DNA of 64,000 nucleotides from Falsochrobactrum shanghaiense (GCF_003149535.1 NZ_QGDB01000006.1:122481-186480), one strand, 5' to 3'. Shown: positions 1 to 9,074, counted from the stretch's first letter. Program-made: numbers and translations. Notes: generated by a model from the letters alone, not told the origin.

Positions 1-1
1 G

Positions 2-502
2 GTCTTTTCAGCTTTCGGACATGGGTTTTCCTGGCGCGATATTATCCTGATTGCGGGTGGACTTTTCCTGGTCTGGAAAGCGACCAAGGAGATTCACCAC
101 ACGGTCGACCCCAATGACGGCAAGGAGAATATCGGCAGCAAAGCCGCGCAACTGACCGCAGGCGCGGCGATCGTCCAGATATTGCTGCTCGATCTTGTCT
201 TCTCGGTTGATTCGATCATCACCGCAGTCGGCATGACCGATGAAATCGCCATCATGGTCATTGCGGTGGTCGCCGCCGTGACGGTCATGCCGCTGGCCGC
301 AGATCCGCTTTCGCGCTTCATCGCCGCCAATCCGACGATCGTCATGCTGGCGCTGGCCTTCCTGCTGATGATCGGCATGACGCTGATTGCCGACGGTTTC
401 GGCTTCCATGTCCCCAAGGGATATATTTACGCTGCGATGGGCTTTTCCGCGCTGGTCGAAGCACTCAACATGCTGGCGCGGCGCAGGCGAACGCAACAAT
501 AA
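2..502 (+). CDS. TerC-family integral membrane protein (3' part)
   Basis: The gene enters from the left edge, so its start is not visible. The reading frame is open from base 2 and about 166 residues remain. It encodes hydrophobic segments and an acidic motif ([18 protein letters not shown]) typical of TerC/YkoY-type membrane proteins. These proteins are linked to metal-ion (often manganese) export or tellurium resistance. The end is Arg-rich (ARRRRTQQ) and probably cytoplasmic. It converges on bioY, and a shared hairpin terminator separates them. The family call is fairly firm; the substrate is not. Confidence 0.8.
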   Translation, partial: VFSAFGHGFSWRDIILIAGGLFLVWKATKEIHHTVDPNDGKENIGSKAAQLTAGAAIVQILLLDLVFSVDSIITAVGMTDEIAIMVIAVVAAVTVMPLAADPLSRFIAANPTIVMLALAFLLMIGMTLIADGFGFHVPKGYIYAAMGFSALVEALNMLARRRRTQQ

Positions 503-525
503 CTTCATTGCGCCGGACAGAATTG

Positions 526-560
526 AAAAAGCCGCCCTTGGCAAAAGGGCGGCTTTCTTC
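526..560. terminator. Bidirectional terminator between TerC gene and bioY
   Basis: A perfect 12-bp stem (AAAGCCGCCCTT at 528-539, AAGGGCGGCTTT at 545-556) has a 5-nt loop. It is flanked by an A run on the left and a T-rich run on the right, so it can work for both converging genes. Confidence 0.85.
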
Positions 561-573
561 TTTCTGGCTGAGT

Positions 574-1140
574 TTATTTGCGGGCCGCAGCCTTGAGAAT
601 GGCTGCGCCAAGGGCGGATTTGATCAGCGCGCCCACGAGGAACGGCGTTACGCCGAAAGCGACAGCCTTTTCGATGCCGATCAGGCTCGACAGCCACAAG
701 GCGCCAAGCGTCAGGCAAAGCAGATTGGCAGCGAGGAAGGAGACGAAGGCAAGGCTCACGCGCTGGCCATTCCAGCCGCGCTCGGCCAGATAGCCGGTCA
801 TGGCCGCGATGATCGGGAAGGCGGCCAGATAGCCGCCGGTAGCGCCTGCGAAATGATGAATGCCGCCAGCGCCGCCGGCAAGCACCGGCAGGCCGATCAT
901 GGCTTGACCAAGCCATGCCAGAACGGTCGCCGTACCCAGCCGCCAGCCATAAAGCGCACCGATCAGCGGCACGATAAGGGTTTGCAGCGTGATGGGAACG
1001 GGAATCATCGGAACTTCGACCTGCGAGGTGAGCGCAAGGATCAATGTGCCCAAAACAACCGCCGCAAGGCGAAGCGCGGGCGAACGGGATTCGAGGTTGA
1101 GCGGGCTGAAGGACGGGTGCGCCTGGGTGATGCTGGTCAT
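574..1140 (-). CDS. bioY: Biotin transporter BioY
   Basis: This 188-residue protein has about six hydrophobic segments and is the substrate-binding S component of biotin ECF transporters. The middle carries the typical BioY pattern (VPITLQTLIVPLIGALYG, then GGIHHFAGATGGYLAAF). No bioM or bioN is adjacent, so it either works alone or borrows an energising module. A perfect BioR-type palindrome lies at 1153-1162, 12 bases upstream of the start, and the gene for the likely regulator follows. Biotin-dependent repression by BioR is known for Brucella and relatives. The assignment is strong. Confidence 0.92.
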   Translation of the reverse strand: MTSITQAHPSFSPLNLESRSPALRLAAVVLGTLILALTSQVEVPMIPVPITLQTLIVPLIGALYGWRLGTATVLAWLGQAMIGLPVLAGGAGGIHHFAGATGGYLAAFPIIAAMTGYLAERGWNGQRVSLAFVSFLAANLLCLTLGALWLSSLIGIEKAVAFGVTPFLVGALIKSALGAAILKAAARK

Positions 1141-1152
1141 AGGATCCTCAAA

Positions 1153-1162
1153 TTATAGATAA
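1153..1162. promoter_or_regulatory. BioR operator of bioY
   Basis: TTATAGATAA matches the alphaproteobacterial BioR consensus TTATMKATAA. It lies immediately upstream of the bioY start, and the same ten bases recur in front of the regulator gene at 1972. Confidence 0.85.
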
Positions 1163-1287
1163 AATGGCGATTCGATCTATATAACTTCCAGAGAAGCAGC
1201 GTATTTTGCAAGCAAGAAATTCTACAGCCCGCAAATGCCGGGTTTTGCGAGGCGGGAAGGGCGGGAAACCGGGGGAGGAAATGAAAG

Positions 1288-1968
1288 TCAGCCGACGATT
1301 GCAAACGAATCACGGGTCTTGCCCGATGCCGTCCGGATGGGGCGATGGCCGATCCATTGCACATGGCGAGCAAGGATAGCGGCTGCCTGATCGATGTCAT
1401 TGCGGCGCAGGGCATCCAGAATGGCGCGATGGTCATGATCGGTGTGCGTTTCCCATTCCGAGCGCCAGGTGGCGAAGAGAAAGCGGGCGCTGGCCGCATG
1501 CAGATCATCAATGGCCGCGAGCAGGCGCGGCATGCCGCAGGGTTCGAGAATCAGGCGATGAAAGCGGCGATTGGCTTCTTCCCAGCTTCTGACATCGCGC
1601 GACTTGTCGCCTTCGAGCGTCGCCTGTTCTGCGGCGTCCAGCGTGGCGCGGGTTATATGGGCTGCGGCATGGCGCAGGGCCAGCACCTCCAGCGCGGCGC
1701 GCATTTCCGCCACTTCGCGGATTTCGCCGATGTCGAAGGAGGCGACGCGGACCCCGCGCCGCGGTTCGGAAACCGCAAGTCCTTGCGCTTCCAAGCGGCG
1801 GAAGGCTTCGCGTACGGGGACATGGCTGGTTTCGAACTCGGCTGCGATGTGATCCTGCCGCAGCTTTGCGCCAGGCTCGATCTCGCCCGCGATGATGCGG
1901 TCGGCAAGGATGCGGCTGATGCGGGCGGCAATGGTCTCGCTGCCATGCTGGTTTGTGGTCTGGTTCAT
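1288..1968 (-). CDS. bioR: GntR/FCD-family transcriptional regulator, probable biotin repressor BioR
   Basis: This 226-residue protein has an N-terminal winged helix (about residues 12-75, with the GntR pattern ILADRIIAGEIEPGAKL and VPVREAFRRLEAQGL). A C-terminal FCD effector domain follows, with an Asp and His residues that usually bind metal or ligand. It is next to bioY on the same strand, and both genes have the same TTATAGATAA box, which argues for BioR with autoregulation. Its own box begins only four bases upstream of the ATG, so bound protein would cover the ribosome-binding region. The family is certain; the BioR identity rests on the boxes and the neighbour. Confidence 0.88.
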   Translation of the reverse strand: MNQTTNQHGSETIAARISRILADRIIAGEIEPGAKLRQDHIAAEFETSHVPVREAFRRLEAQGLAVSEPRRGVRVASFDIGEIREVAEMRAALEVLALRHAAAHITRATLDAAEQATLEGDKSRDVRSWEEANRRFHRLILEPCGMPRLLAAIDDLHAASARFLFATWRSEWETHTDHDHRAILDALRRNDIDQAAAILARHVQWIGHRPIRTASGKTRDSFAIVG

Positions 1969-1971
1969 GTT

Positions 1972-1981
1972 TTATAGATAA
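1972..1981. promoter_or_regulatory. BioR operator of bioR (autoregulation)
   Basis: This is a second exact TTATAGATAA, four bases from the bioR start codon. It is identical to the box in front of bioY, which supports a shared regulator. Confidence 0.82.
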
Positions 1982-2038
1982 TCTATTTAACCGGCTGAGG
2001 TCGAGTGCCGTCATTATTATCGACAGAGAAATTGCAAG

Positions 2039-2095
2039 CCCATGCTTTTGCTGGATGCCCACGCTTTTGCTGGACGCCCATGCTTTTACTGGACG
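2039..2095. repeat. Three tandem copies of a 19-bp repeat
   Basis: Three head-to-tail 19-bp units start at 2039, 2058 and 2077. They share the core CGCTTTTGCTGGACG or close variants and differ at only one to three positions. The array sits between bioR and yebC, outside any supported gene. It looks like a small VNTR-type minisatellite. Confidence 0.85.
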
Positions 2096-2217
2096 AATGA
2101 GGCTCAATTCCCTATAAAGCGGCCATCTGCACGGAGAGCATGGCGGCCCGAACCGTGGCCTGCCCCAATTGGTGAAGCTTCTCCCGTGTATTTCAAACGA
2201 ACGGAACAGGGGTGCTA

Positions 2218-2964
2218 ATGGCTGGCCATTCACAGTTTAAGAATATCATGCACCGCAAAGGGCGTCAGGATGCTGTGCGGTCGAAAATGTTTTCCAAGCT
2301 GGGGCGCGAAATTACCGTTGCCGCCAAGCAGGGTCTGCCTGACCCGGCCATGAACCCGCGCCTGCGTCTGGCTATCCAGAACGCCAAGGCGCAGTCCATG
2401 CCCAAGGACAATATCGAGCGCGCCATCAAGAAAGCTGCGGGAAATGACGGCGAAAACTATGATGAAGTGCGTTATGAGGGCCGTGGCCCGGGTGGCGTTT
2501 CCGTCATCGTCGAAGCGCTGACGGATAATCGCAACCGTACCGCTTCCAATGTGCGCGCAGCCTTCACCAAGGCTGGCGGTTCGCTCGGTGAAACCGGCTC
2601 GGTTTCCTTCATGTTCGATCGTGTCGGTGAAATCATCTACAAGGCCGAAGTCGGCGATGCCGACAAGGTGATGGAAGCGGCGATTGAAGCGGGGGCGGAA
2701 GACGTGCAGTCGGGCGAGGAAGAGCATGTCGTCTTCTGCGCCTTCGAGGATATTGGCGAGGTATCCAAGTCGCTTGAAGCGGCACTTGGCGAGGCGGAAT
2801 CGATCAAGACAGTCTGGAGGCCGCAGACCAATACCGAGCTTGACGAGGAAAAGGCGCGCTCCGTGCTCAAGCTGCTGAACGTGCTCGAGGATGATGACGA
2901 CGTGCAGAACGTCTACACCAATTTCGAAGTCAGCGATGAAATCATGGAAAAGCTCAGCGCCTGA
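2218..2964 (+). CDS. yebC: YebC/PmpR-family protein
   Basis: This 248-residue protein begins [18 protein letters not shown], the invariant start of the YebC family. The family was described as DNA-binding regulators and more recently linked to translation of difficult peptide stretches. An in-frame GTG lies six bases upstream, but family conservation fixes the ATG at 2218. The three-domain length (about 240-250) is normal. The gene stands alone in front of a strong terminator and has the 19-bp repeat array in its upstream region. Confidence 0.93.
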   Translation: MAGHSQFKNIMHRKGRQDAVRSKMFSKLGREITVAAKQGLPDPAMNPRLRLAIQNAKAQSMPKDNIERAIKKAAGNDGENYDEVRYEGRGPGGVSVIVEALTDNRNRTASNVRAAFTKAGGSLGETGSVSFMFDRVGEIIYKAEVGDADKVMEAAIEAGAEDVQSGEEEHVVFCAFEDIGEVSKSLEAALGEAESIKTVWRPQTNTELDEEKARSVLKLLNVLEDDDDVQNVYTNFEVSDEIMEKLSA

Positions 2965-2985
2965 TCTCAAGCGTCGGCCTGAAAC

Positions 2986-3016
2986 AAAAACTCCCGGCTT
3001 GTCCGGGAGTTTTTTT
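2986..3016 (+). terminator. Terminator of yebC
   Basis: The stem ACTCCCGG/CCGGGAGT is followed by seven T residues, 25 bases after the yebC stop. Confidence 0.88.
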
Positions 3017-3036
3017 ATATCGGATGGTTATGGGCA

Positions 3037-3062
3037 ATAAAAAACCCCGCCGAAGCGGGGTC
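3037..3062 (-). terminator. Terminator of rpmE
   Basis: On the minus strand the stem ACCCCGC/GCGGGGT has a UUCG-type tetraloop and runs into a T-rich tract. It ends rpmE. Confidence 0.88.
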
Positions 3063-3083
3063 TTTGATCTGCTGCATCTGTTA

Positions 3084-3305
3084 TCAGATGCCGAGATTGC
3101 CGAAGCGGTTCTTGAACTTCGAAACGCGGCCGCCGCGATCGACGAGGGTCTGCGAACCGCCGGTCCAGGCCGGATGCGTGGTCGGATCGATGTCGAGGTT
3201 CATCGTGTCGCCTTCCTTGCCCCAGGTCGAACGGGTCAAGTACTCGGTGCCATCGGTCATCACGACCTTGATGGTGTGGTAGTCGGGATGGATATTGGCT
3301 TTCAT
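3084..3305 (-). CDS. rpmE: 50S ribosomal protein L31
   Basis: This 73-residue protein begins [19 protein letters not shown] and has the L31 core [20 protein letters not shown]. It lacks the CxxC zinc-ribbon cysteines, so it is a zinc-independent (C-minus) type. It is transcribed alone and diverges from the ABC transporter gene to its right. Confidence 0.96.
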   Translation of the reverse strand: MKANIHPDYHTIKVVMTDGTEYLTRSTWGKEGDTMNLDIDPTTHPAWTGGSQTLVDRGGRVSKFKNRFGNLGI

Positions 3306-3504
3306 CTTCTCAATCCTGAAAATCTGGGAGCGAAAAGCGCAGTTTCTATGTTCGAACCTGTAGCACTTCCGCCCTATGGCAGATATGAAGACGCGTTACT
3401 GGCTGGTAACGGCTTCCAAAAGGGTTGGCGTGCCTATACATCAGGCACACGCCAATAACAAGGGCACAAACTCAAGAATGGCGAGCGGAGGCAATCAAAT
3501 TCGC

Positions 3505-5316
3505 ATGAATCCCGATATTGTCGCAGAGCAGGATCGCAAGCGCCGCTCCCTGAAGCCGCTGAAGCGAATGATACCCTTCCTCGCGCGTTATAAACTGCTC
3601 GTCGCAGGCGCGCTGTTCTCACTCGTTTTCGCCGCCGTCACCGCGCTCGCCGTGCCGATGGCCATGCGCGGTGTGATCGATCACGGTTTTTCCGGAACCA
3701 ATGCCAGCTATATCAATCATTATTTCGGTGCGCTGGTGTTTCTGGCGCTGTTGCTGGGGCTGGCTTCCGGCATGCGCTATTTCTTCGTCATTTCGCTGGG
3801 CGAACGGGTGGTGGCAGATTTGCGCAATGCGGTCTTCTCCCATGTGACCAGCCTGTCGCCGGAGTTCTTCGATCGCACGCAATCGGGCGAGATCGTCTCC
3901 CGCATTGCCGTTGACACCACGCAGATCAAATCCACGGTGGGGGCGACCACCTCGACCGCCTTGCGCAACATCATTCTTGGTATCGGCGCGCTGATCATGA
4001 TGGTGGTGACGAGCCCGAAACTGTCGGCGCTGGTGATTGCCGCCATACCGCTGATCATCGCGCCGCTGATTGCTTTCGGCCGCACGGTGCGCCGCCGTTC
4101 GCGTACGACGCAGGATATGCTGGCGGAGGCCAATGCCTATGCCAGCGAGCAGATCGGCGCGATGCGCACCCTGCAAGCCTTTACCAATGAAAACATGGTG
4201 GTGAGCCATTTCGCGAGCGCTGTCGAAAAGGCCTATCAGGCGGCACGTTCTTCCATCAAGGCGCGGGCGCTTTTGACGGCTTTTGCGATATTTCTCATTT
4301 TCGCCAGTATTGTCGCCGTCCTCTGGTTTGGTTCGCGCGACGTGCTTTCCGGCGCGATCACCACCGGTACGCTGGGGCAGTTCGTGCTTTACGCGGTTTT
4401 TGTCGCAGGCGCCTTCGGCGCGCTGTCCGATGTAGGCGCCGAGCTTGCGCAGGCTGCTGGCGCGGCGGAACGTCTTGCTGAAATTCTCGATGAAAAGCCG
4501 GGGATTTCTGCGCCCGGACATCCGCTCGCCCTGCCGGTTCCGCCGCGCGGCGAAATCACTTTCGACGAGGTCTATTTCTCTTATCCGACGCGGCCGGATG
4601 CCCCTTCGCTCAACGGCGTGAGCTTTGTTGTAAAACCGGGAGAGACGCTTGCCATCGTTGGTCCGTCGGGAGCGGGCAAAAGTACGCTGATTGCGCTTGT
4701 CATGCGTTATTATGATCCGCAGTCGGGCCGGGTGCTGATGGATGGGGTGGCTTTGCCGGATGCTGATCCCTGTGCAGTGCGCGCGCGCATCTCCATGGTG
4801 CCGCAGGAGGTGGCGATTTTCGCAATGAGCATCCGCGAAAATATCGCATTCGGCAAACCGGGGGCGAGCGATGCAGAAATCGAAGCTGCCGCAAAGGCGG
4901 CGCTGGCGCATGATTTTATCGTGAAGCTTGCGCAAGGCTACGATACACAGGTGGGCGAGCAGGGAGTAACGCTTTCAGGCGGCCAGCGCCAGCGAATCGC
5001 CATTGCCCGCGCGATCCTTCGTGATGCGCCGGTCCTGCTTCTCGATGAGGCGACCTCGGCGCTTGATGCGGAAAGCGAAATGCTGGTGCAGAAGGCGCTG
5101 GACGGCCTGATGGCCGAGCGCACGACGCTGGTGGTCGCGCACCGGCTGGCGACCGTGCTGAAAGCGGATCGCATTCTCGTGCTCGATCATGGTCGCATCG
5201 TGGAAGAAGGCACGCATCAGAGTCTTGTCGCAAAAGGCGGTATCTATGCCCGCCTCGCCAAGCTCCAGTTTGAAGCTGGCGCGGAGGCTTTTTCTCCCAG
5301 AACGGATTCTTTATAG
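3505..5316 (+). CDS. MsbA-like ABC exporter (fused permease and ATPase)
   Basis: From the ATG at 3505 this is a 603-residue half-transporter. Six membrane segments span about residues 25-310. A nucleotide-binding domain follows, with Walker A GPSGAGKST, signature LSGGQRQR, Walker B VLLLDEATSALD and the H-loop (VVAHRLAT). This layout fits MsbA/LmrA-type lipid, peptide or drug exporters; the substrate cannot be read from sequence. GGAGG lies 13 bases before this ATG. An in-frame ATG at 3478 lacks a ribosome-binding site, and a start at 3376 would add an implausible extension. Confidence 0.88.
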   Translation: MNPDIVAEQDRKRRSLKPLKRMIPFLARYKLLVAGALFSLVFAAVTALAVPMAMRGVIDHGFSGTNASYINHYFGALVFLALLLGLASGMRYFFVISLGERVVADLRNAVFSHVTSLSPEFFDRTQSGEIVSRIAVDTTQIKSTVGATTSTALRNIILGIGALIMMVVTSPKLSALVIAAIPLIIAPLIAFGRTVRRRSRTTQDMLAEANAYASEQIGAMRTLQAFTNENMVVSHFASAVEKAYQAARSSIKARALLTAFAIFLIFASIVAVLWFGSRDVLSGAITTGTLGQFVLYAVFVAGAFGALSDVGAELAQAAGAAERLAEILDEKPGISAPGHPLALPVPPRGEITFDEVYFSYPTRPDAPSLNGVSFVVKPGETLAIVGPSGAGKSTLIALVMRYYDPQSGRVLMDGVALPDADPCAVRARISMVPQEVAIFAMSIRENIAFGKPGASDAEIEAAAKAALAHDFIVKLAQGYDTQVGEQGVTLSGGQRQRIAIARAILRDAPVLLLDEATSALDAESEMLVQKALDGLMAERTTLVVAHRLATVLKADRILVLDHGRIVEEGTHQSLVAKGGIYARLAKLQFEAGAEAFSPRTDSL

Positions 5317-5350
5317 AGCAGGCTTCGACCCGACTGGATCGGACCGGCGC

Positions 5351-6382
5351 TTATCTTTCGGTCAGCTTGAGTTCGATGCGGCGGTTCCTGGCGCGGGCGT
5401 CGGGCGTATCGGATGCGTCGAGGGGCTGATACTCGCCAAAGCCCGCGGCAACGAGGCGATTGGCTGGTACGCCGTTTGCGATCAGATATTTGACCACGGC
5501 GGTTGCGCGTGCCGAAGACAGTTCCCAGTTGTCGCGGAAGCGCCCGGAGCCTGAAAGCGGCACATTGTCGGTATGGCCGTCGACGCGCAGCACCCAGTTG
5601 ATGTCTTCGGGAATCTCCTGGTTGAGCGTGACGACCGCATCGGCCAGTTTTTTCATTTCCTCAAGCCCCGCAGGGTTTAACTCGGAAGAGCCTGTCGGGA
5701 AGAGCACTTCCGACTGGAAGACGAATCTATCCCCGACGATGCGGATGTTTTCCTTGTCGGAGAGGATCGCTCTCAACCGACCGAAGAAATCGGAACGATA
5801 GCGGTTGAGTTCCTGAACGCGCTGCGCCAGAGCCACATTGAGCCGACGCCCCAGATCGGCAATCTTGGCATTGGATTCGCGATCACGCGATTCCGATGCA
5901 TCGAGGGCATCCTCCAGTGCCGCGATCTGGCGGCGCAACGCGGAAATCTGCTGGTTGAGCAATTCGACCTGTGAGAGCGCCTGTGCGCTGACCTGTCTTT
6001 CCGCGTCGAGGTTTTGCGAAAGCTCGCCCGCCCGCCTTTCCGCAGCCGCACCTGCGCCGCTGCCCTCATTCAACAGCGATTGCAGCCGCGAGCGCTCGCT
6101 TTCAGCGCTGAAGAGCGAAGCTTGCAGATTGATGATCGTGTCCTGCAGATCCTGGCTGTTGCCGCGCTCAAGCGAGAGAAGCTGGGTCAGCTCCTGTATC
6201 TGGCTGTTGAGCCGCGCCAGCGCGCTGTCCTTGGTGTCGACATCGCGGCTGAGCAGAAATTGAGCCAGTACGAAAACCGTCAGCAGGAACATGACGGCAA
6301 GCAGCAGGGTGGTCAGCGCATCGACAAAGCCGGGCCAGTAATCGATATGGCGCTGCGTGCGGCGGTTACGGGCTAGAGCCAT
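5351..6382 (-). CDS. MotB/OmpA-domain peptidoglycan-binding protein, partner of the adjacent MotA-like protein
   Basis: This 343-residue protein has one membrane segment near the N-terminus (about 16-44) preceded by Asp21 (WPGFVDALTTLLLAV). That is the position of the proton-carrying Asp of MotB/TolR-like stators. A long coiled coil follows (about 50-195), then a C-terminal OmpA/MotB domain (about 210-340) with the peptidoglycan-binding pattern VDGHTDNVP...NWELSSARA. It starts five bases after the MotA-like gene and is surely co-transcribed with it. The pair looks like an ion-driven stator anchored in the cell wall. No flagellar gene is nearby, so the role is unknown. Confidence 0.85.
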   Translation of the reverse strand: MALARNRRTQRHIDYWPGFVDALTTLLLAVMFLLTVFVLAQFLLSRDVDTKDSALARLNSQIQELTQLLSLERGNSQDLQDTIINLQASLFSAESERSRLQSLLNEGSGAGAAAERRAGELSQNLDAERQVSAQALSQVELLNQQISALRRQIAALEDALDASESRDRESNAKIADLGRRLNVALAQRVQELNRYRSDFFGRLRAILSDKENIRIVGDRFVFQSEVLFPTGSSELNPAGLEEMKKLADAVVTLNQEIPEDINWVLRVDGHTDNVPLSGSGRFRDNWELSSARATAVVKYLIANGVPANRLVAAGFGEYQPLDASDTPDARARNRRIELKLTER

Positions 6383-6387
6383 GGCAA

Positions 6388-7434
6388 CTACTCCGCGCGG
6401 GGGTTGTTGCGCGAGCGTTCATCCAGAGCATCGGAGAGCCGCTCAAGCGTTTGCCGGATTGCCCTTTGTTCCTCCGCCTGCTTCTCGACCCAGTCCCGCA
6501 TGATCTGCTGCTCGTTGCGCATGCTTTTCACGAGGCCCTGAATACCTTCGGCGAGATTTGCGAGCGCGGCTGTCGTGCGTTGGCTGGAAGCATCTGCGCC
6601 ATGCAGGTTTTGTAACTTGTCGGCGAGGAAGCGGATGTCATCCGAACTGCCGGTATCGGAAGCAAGATCCGAACCAAGGTCCGTAACCGATGAGAGCCAG
6701 TTTTCAAGCTCGGTATAGAAGCGGTTCTGCGCGCGGCCTGATTGCAGATCGAGAAAACCCAGAATGAGCGAGCCGGAAAGGCCGAACAGGGAGGATGAAA
6801 ATGCTGTGCCCATGCCCGAAAGCGGGGCTTGCAGTCCGGCTTTGAGCGAATCGAGGACGTCGCTGATGTTGCCTGTCCCTGCGTCGAGCGATTGAATGGT
6901 GCTGCCGATGGAGCCGACTGTTTCCAGCAGGCCCCAGAAAGTGCCGAGCAGTCCGAGAAACACCAGCAGGCCGATCAGATAGCGCGAGATGTCACGGCTT
7001 TCATCAAGGCGGGTGGCGATGGAATCGAGGATCGATCGCATGGATGCAGGCGACAGCGCCATGGATTGCCTCCGTCCCAGAAGCGCGCGCATGGGCGCCA
7101 GCAGAACCGGGGGGCGTGAGGACGCATCCGCATCACCGTGGCGGAACGAGTTGACCCAGCGGATTTCCGGCATGAGCCGCAGGACCTGCCCGAAAGTGAG
7201 CAGGATGCCCGCGAGCAAAACGCATAATATCAGCCCGTTGAGGCCCGGATTGGTGATGAAGAAGGTGTGTATCTGCCGCATCAGGACCGCAGCCAGAAAG
7301 GCCACGATAATGAGAAAGATGACCATGGCCAGAATGACGATCCGCGGACTTGTCAGGCGGTAGGGGTCGTAATGGCCGCTTCCATCCAGTCGTTCCCGCC
7401 TCGGATGCCCTCCTGAAAGTCTTTCATCGCTCAT
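6388..7434 (-). CDS. MotA/TolQ/ExbB-type proton-channel protein of unknown role
   Basis: This 348-residue protein has about four membrane segments (roughly 32-55, 65-85, 155-178, 205-228). The pair around GLLVFLGLLGTFWGLLETV and LSGMGTAFSSSLFGLSGSLILGF is the conserved channel core of MotA/TolQ/ExbB proteins. The C-terminal 100 residues are charged and probably cytoplasmic coiled coil. It precedes the MotB-like gene by five bases. The proteins differ from the dedicated TolQR and ExbBD pairs elsewhere in this window, so this is a third stator-like system. Confidence 0.82.
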   Translation of the reverse strand: MSDERLSGGHPRRERLDGSGHYDPYRLTSPRIVILAMVIFLIIVAFLAAVLMRQIHTFFITNPGLNGLILCVLLAGILLTFGQVLRLMPEIRWVNSFRHGDADASSRPPVLLAPMRALLGRRQSMALSPASMRSILDSIATRLDESRDISRYLIGLLVFLGLLGTFWGLLETVGSIGSTIQSLDAGTGNISDVLDSLKAGLQAPLSGMGTAFSSSLFGLSGSLILGFLDLQSGRAQNRFYTELENWLSSVTDLGSDLASDTGSSDDIRFLADKLQNLHGADASSQRTTAALANLAEGIQGLVKSMRNEQQIMRDWVEKQAEEQRAIRQTLERLSDALDERSRNNPRAE

Positions 7435-7585
7435 GCGTTTCGCTCCATGGATATGCAGAGGAATAACCTGTCGCGGGGGAGCCTATCGCATTCTTTCCGG
7501 AAGCGGAATCATTTCAAATAAGAAAATTCTGTGTCGCTGCGGCGGGGTGCGGGCCGGGCGAGAGCCTTATCGCCCGGCTCTTGTT

Positions 7586-8377
7586 TCAGATCGGCTTTTT
7601 GAGCGTCTTGAGAAGCGCGCCGTGAATGGCTTCATTGCCGGCAACGATGCTTTTGGTGGTGAAGATGTCCTGACCGCCATTCTTGTCGGACACAAAACCG
7701 CCTGCCTCGCGAATCATCAGCATGCCCGCGCCCATATCCCAGGGGTGCATGCCGTCTTCCCAGAAGCCGTCGAGGCGTCCGCCTGCGACATAGGCAAGAT
7801 CGAGCGCGACCGCACCCATGCGCCGGATGCCGGCGGTTTCAGCCATGACATTGCGCAGTTCCACGAGATAATGGCCGTGATGCCCGCGCCCCAGATGCGG
7901 AATGCCGGTGCCGATCACCGAATCAACGAGCTTGCTGCGCGCGGCAACACGCAGGCGGCGATCATTGAGAAATGCGCCGCCGCCGCGTTCTGCGGTGTAA
8001 AGTTCGTCCATGGCCGGATTATAGATGACGCCTGCAACGATCTGCCCCTGGCGCTCAAGGGCGATGGAGACGGCGAAGAGGGGGATGCCATGCAGGAAAT
8101 TGGTGGTGCCATCGAGAGGATCGACCAGCCAGCGATGCTGTCCGTCCTTCGATTCGACCTCGCCCGATTCTTCCATCAGGAAGCCGAAATCCGGGCGAGC
8201 GCGGCTCAGTTCGGTATAGACGATTTTTTCGGCGCGGCGGTCCGCCTGGCTGACATAGTCACCGGGGCCTTTGAGAGAAACCTGAAGATTCTGGACCTCG
8301 CCGAAATCGCGCGCAAGGCTGCGCCCGGCCTTGATGGCGGCCTGAACCATGACATTGAGGAGGGCTGAACGAGCCAT
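7586..8377 (-). CDS. suhB: Inositol monophosphatase family protein
   Basis: This 263-residue protein has the metal-binding motifs of the family: EESGE (first metal Glu), WLVDPLDGTTNFLHG (second motif) and MHPWDMGAGMLMIREAGG (third motif). It dephosphorylates inositol-1-phosphate or related sugar phosphates; SuhB also assists rRNA antitermination in enterobacteria. It lies downstream of efp on the same strand, 136 bases apart. Length and motifs are complete. Family certain, physiological substrate open. Confidence 0.92.
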   Translation of the reverse strand: MARSALLNVMVQAAIKAGRSLARDFGEVQNLQVSLKGPGDYVSQADRRAEKIVYTELSRARPDFGFLMEESGEVESKDGQHRWLVDPLDGTTNFLHGIPLFAVSIALERQGQIVAGVIYNPAMDELYTAERGGGAFLNDRRLRVAARSKLVDSVIGTGIPHLGRGHHGHYLVELRNVMAETAGIRRMGAVALDLAYVAGGRLDGFWEDGMHPWDMGAGMLMIREAGGFVSDKNGGQDIFTTKSIVAGNEAIHGALLKTLKKPI

Positions 8378-8513
8378 TGTGATCGTCCTTCAAAACTGAG
8401 CAATCTGAGAAAGAACTGTCGCAAAGCCGACAAGACGGCGTTGGACGGCGGCGCCATTTCGCAGCGCCGCAAAGGGAAATATATGCCGCCTCGCAAGTGG
8501 GCGGGAGGCCGGA

Positions 8514-9074
8514 TCAGGCGCGGCTGACGTAGGTCAGCTCATTGGTGTCGACGATCACCCGCTCGCCCGATTCGATGAAGGGGGGGACGAGGATGCGGAT
8601 GCCGTTTTCAAGAACAGCCGGCTTGTAGGAGGAAGCTGCGGTCTGGCCCTTGACGACCGGATCGGCTTCCGTGATTGCCAGCGTCACCTGATCGGGCAGG
8701 CGAATGCCGATCGGCTTTTCTTCGTAAAGCTCGACCGTCACCATCATGCCGTCCTGAAGGAAGGCGGAACGGTCGCCGACAAAATCCTTGGCGAGTTCGA
8801 GTTGCTCGTAGGATTCGGTATCCATGAAAATCAGCGCTTCGCCCTGTTCGTAGAGGAACGAGAAGTCCTTCTGTTCCAGACGAACGCGCTCGACGGTTTC
8901 AGCAGCACGGAAACGCTCGTTGAGCTTGGTGCCGTTGATGAGGTTCTTGAGTTCGACCTGATTGTAGGCGCCGCCCTTGCCGGGCTTGACCGCATTGGTC
9001 TTGACCGCGACCCAGAGGCTGCCATCGTGCTCGATGACATTGCCGGGACGGATTTCGTTACCATTGATTTTCAT
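8514..9074 (-). CDS. efp: Elongation factor P
   Basis: The ATG at 9074 gives 186 residues beginning [18 protein letters not shown], the usual EF-P start. Longer in-frame starts lack family support. EF-P relieves ribosome stalling at proline runs. The loop KPGKGGA carries Lys33, the residue that EpmA/EpmB-type enzymes lysylate. Proline-rich proteins such as TolA and TonB in this same window are plausible clients. Confidence 0.97.
   Translation of the reverse strand: MKINGNEIRPGNVIEHDGSLWVAVKTNAVKPGKGGAYNQVELKNLINGTKLNERFRAAETVERVRLEQKDFSFLYEQGEALIFMDTESYEQLELAKDFVGDRSAFLQDGMMVTVELYEEKPIGIRLPDQVTLAITEADPVVKGQTAASSYKPAVLENGIRILVPPFIESGERVIVDTNELTYVSRA

Noticed and set aside
3619..4935. 438-codon open frame on the minus strand opposite the MsbA-like exporter
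   Set aside because: The plus-strand frame has all ABC motifs. The opposite frame is Arg/His-rich, with no known domain, as expected from high G+C codon bias.
5351..7434. Zorya-type defence system (ZorAB) for the MotAB-like pair
   Set aside because: There is no helicase or nuclease partner (ZorC/ZorD/ZorE) next to it, and the flanking genes are housekeeping.
8378..8513. suhB-type small RNA directly upstream of suhB
   Set aside because: Only a GC-rich hairpin without a T run is seen here. The better match to that family is at 12470-12570.
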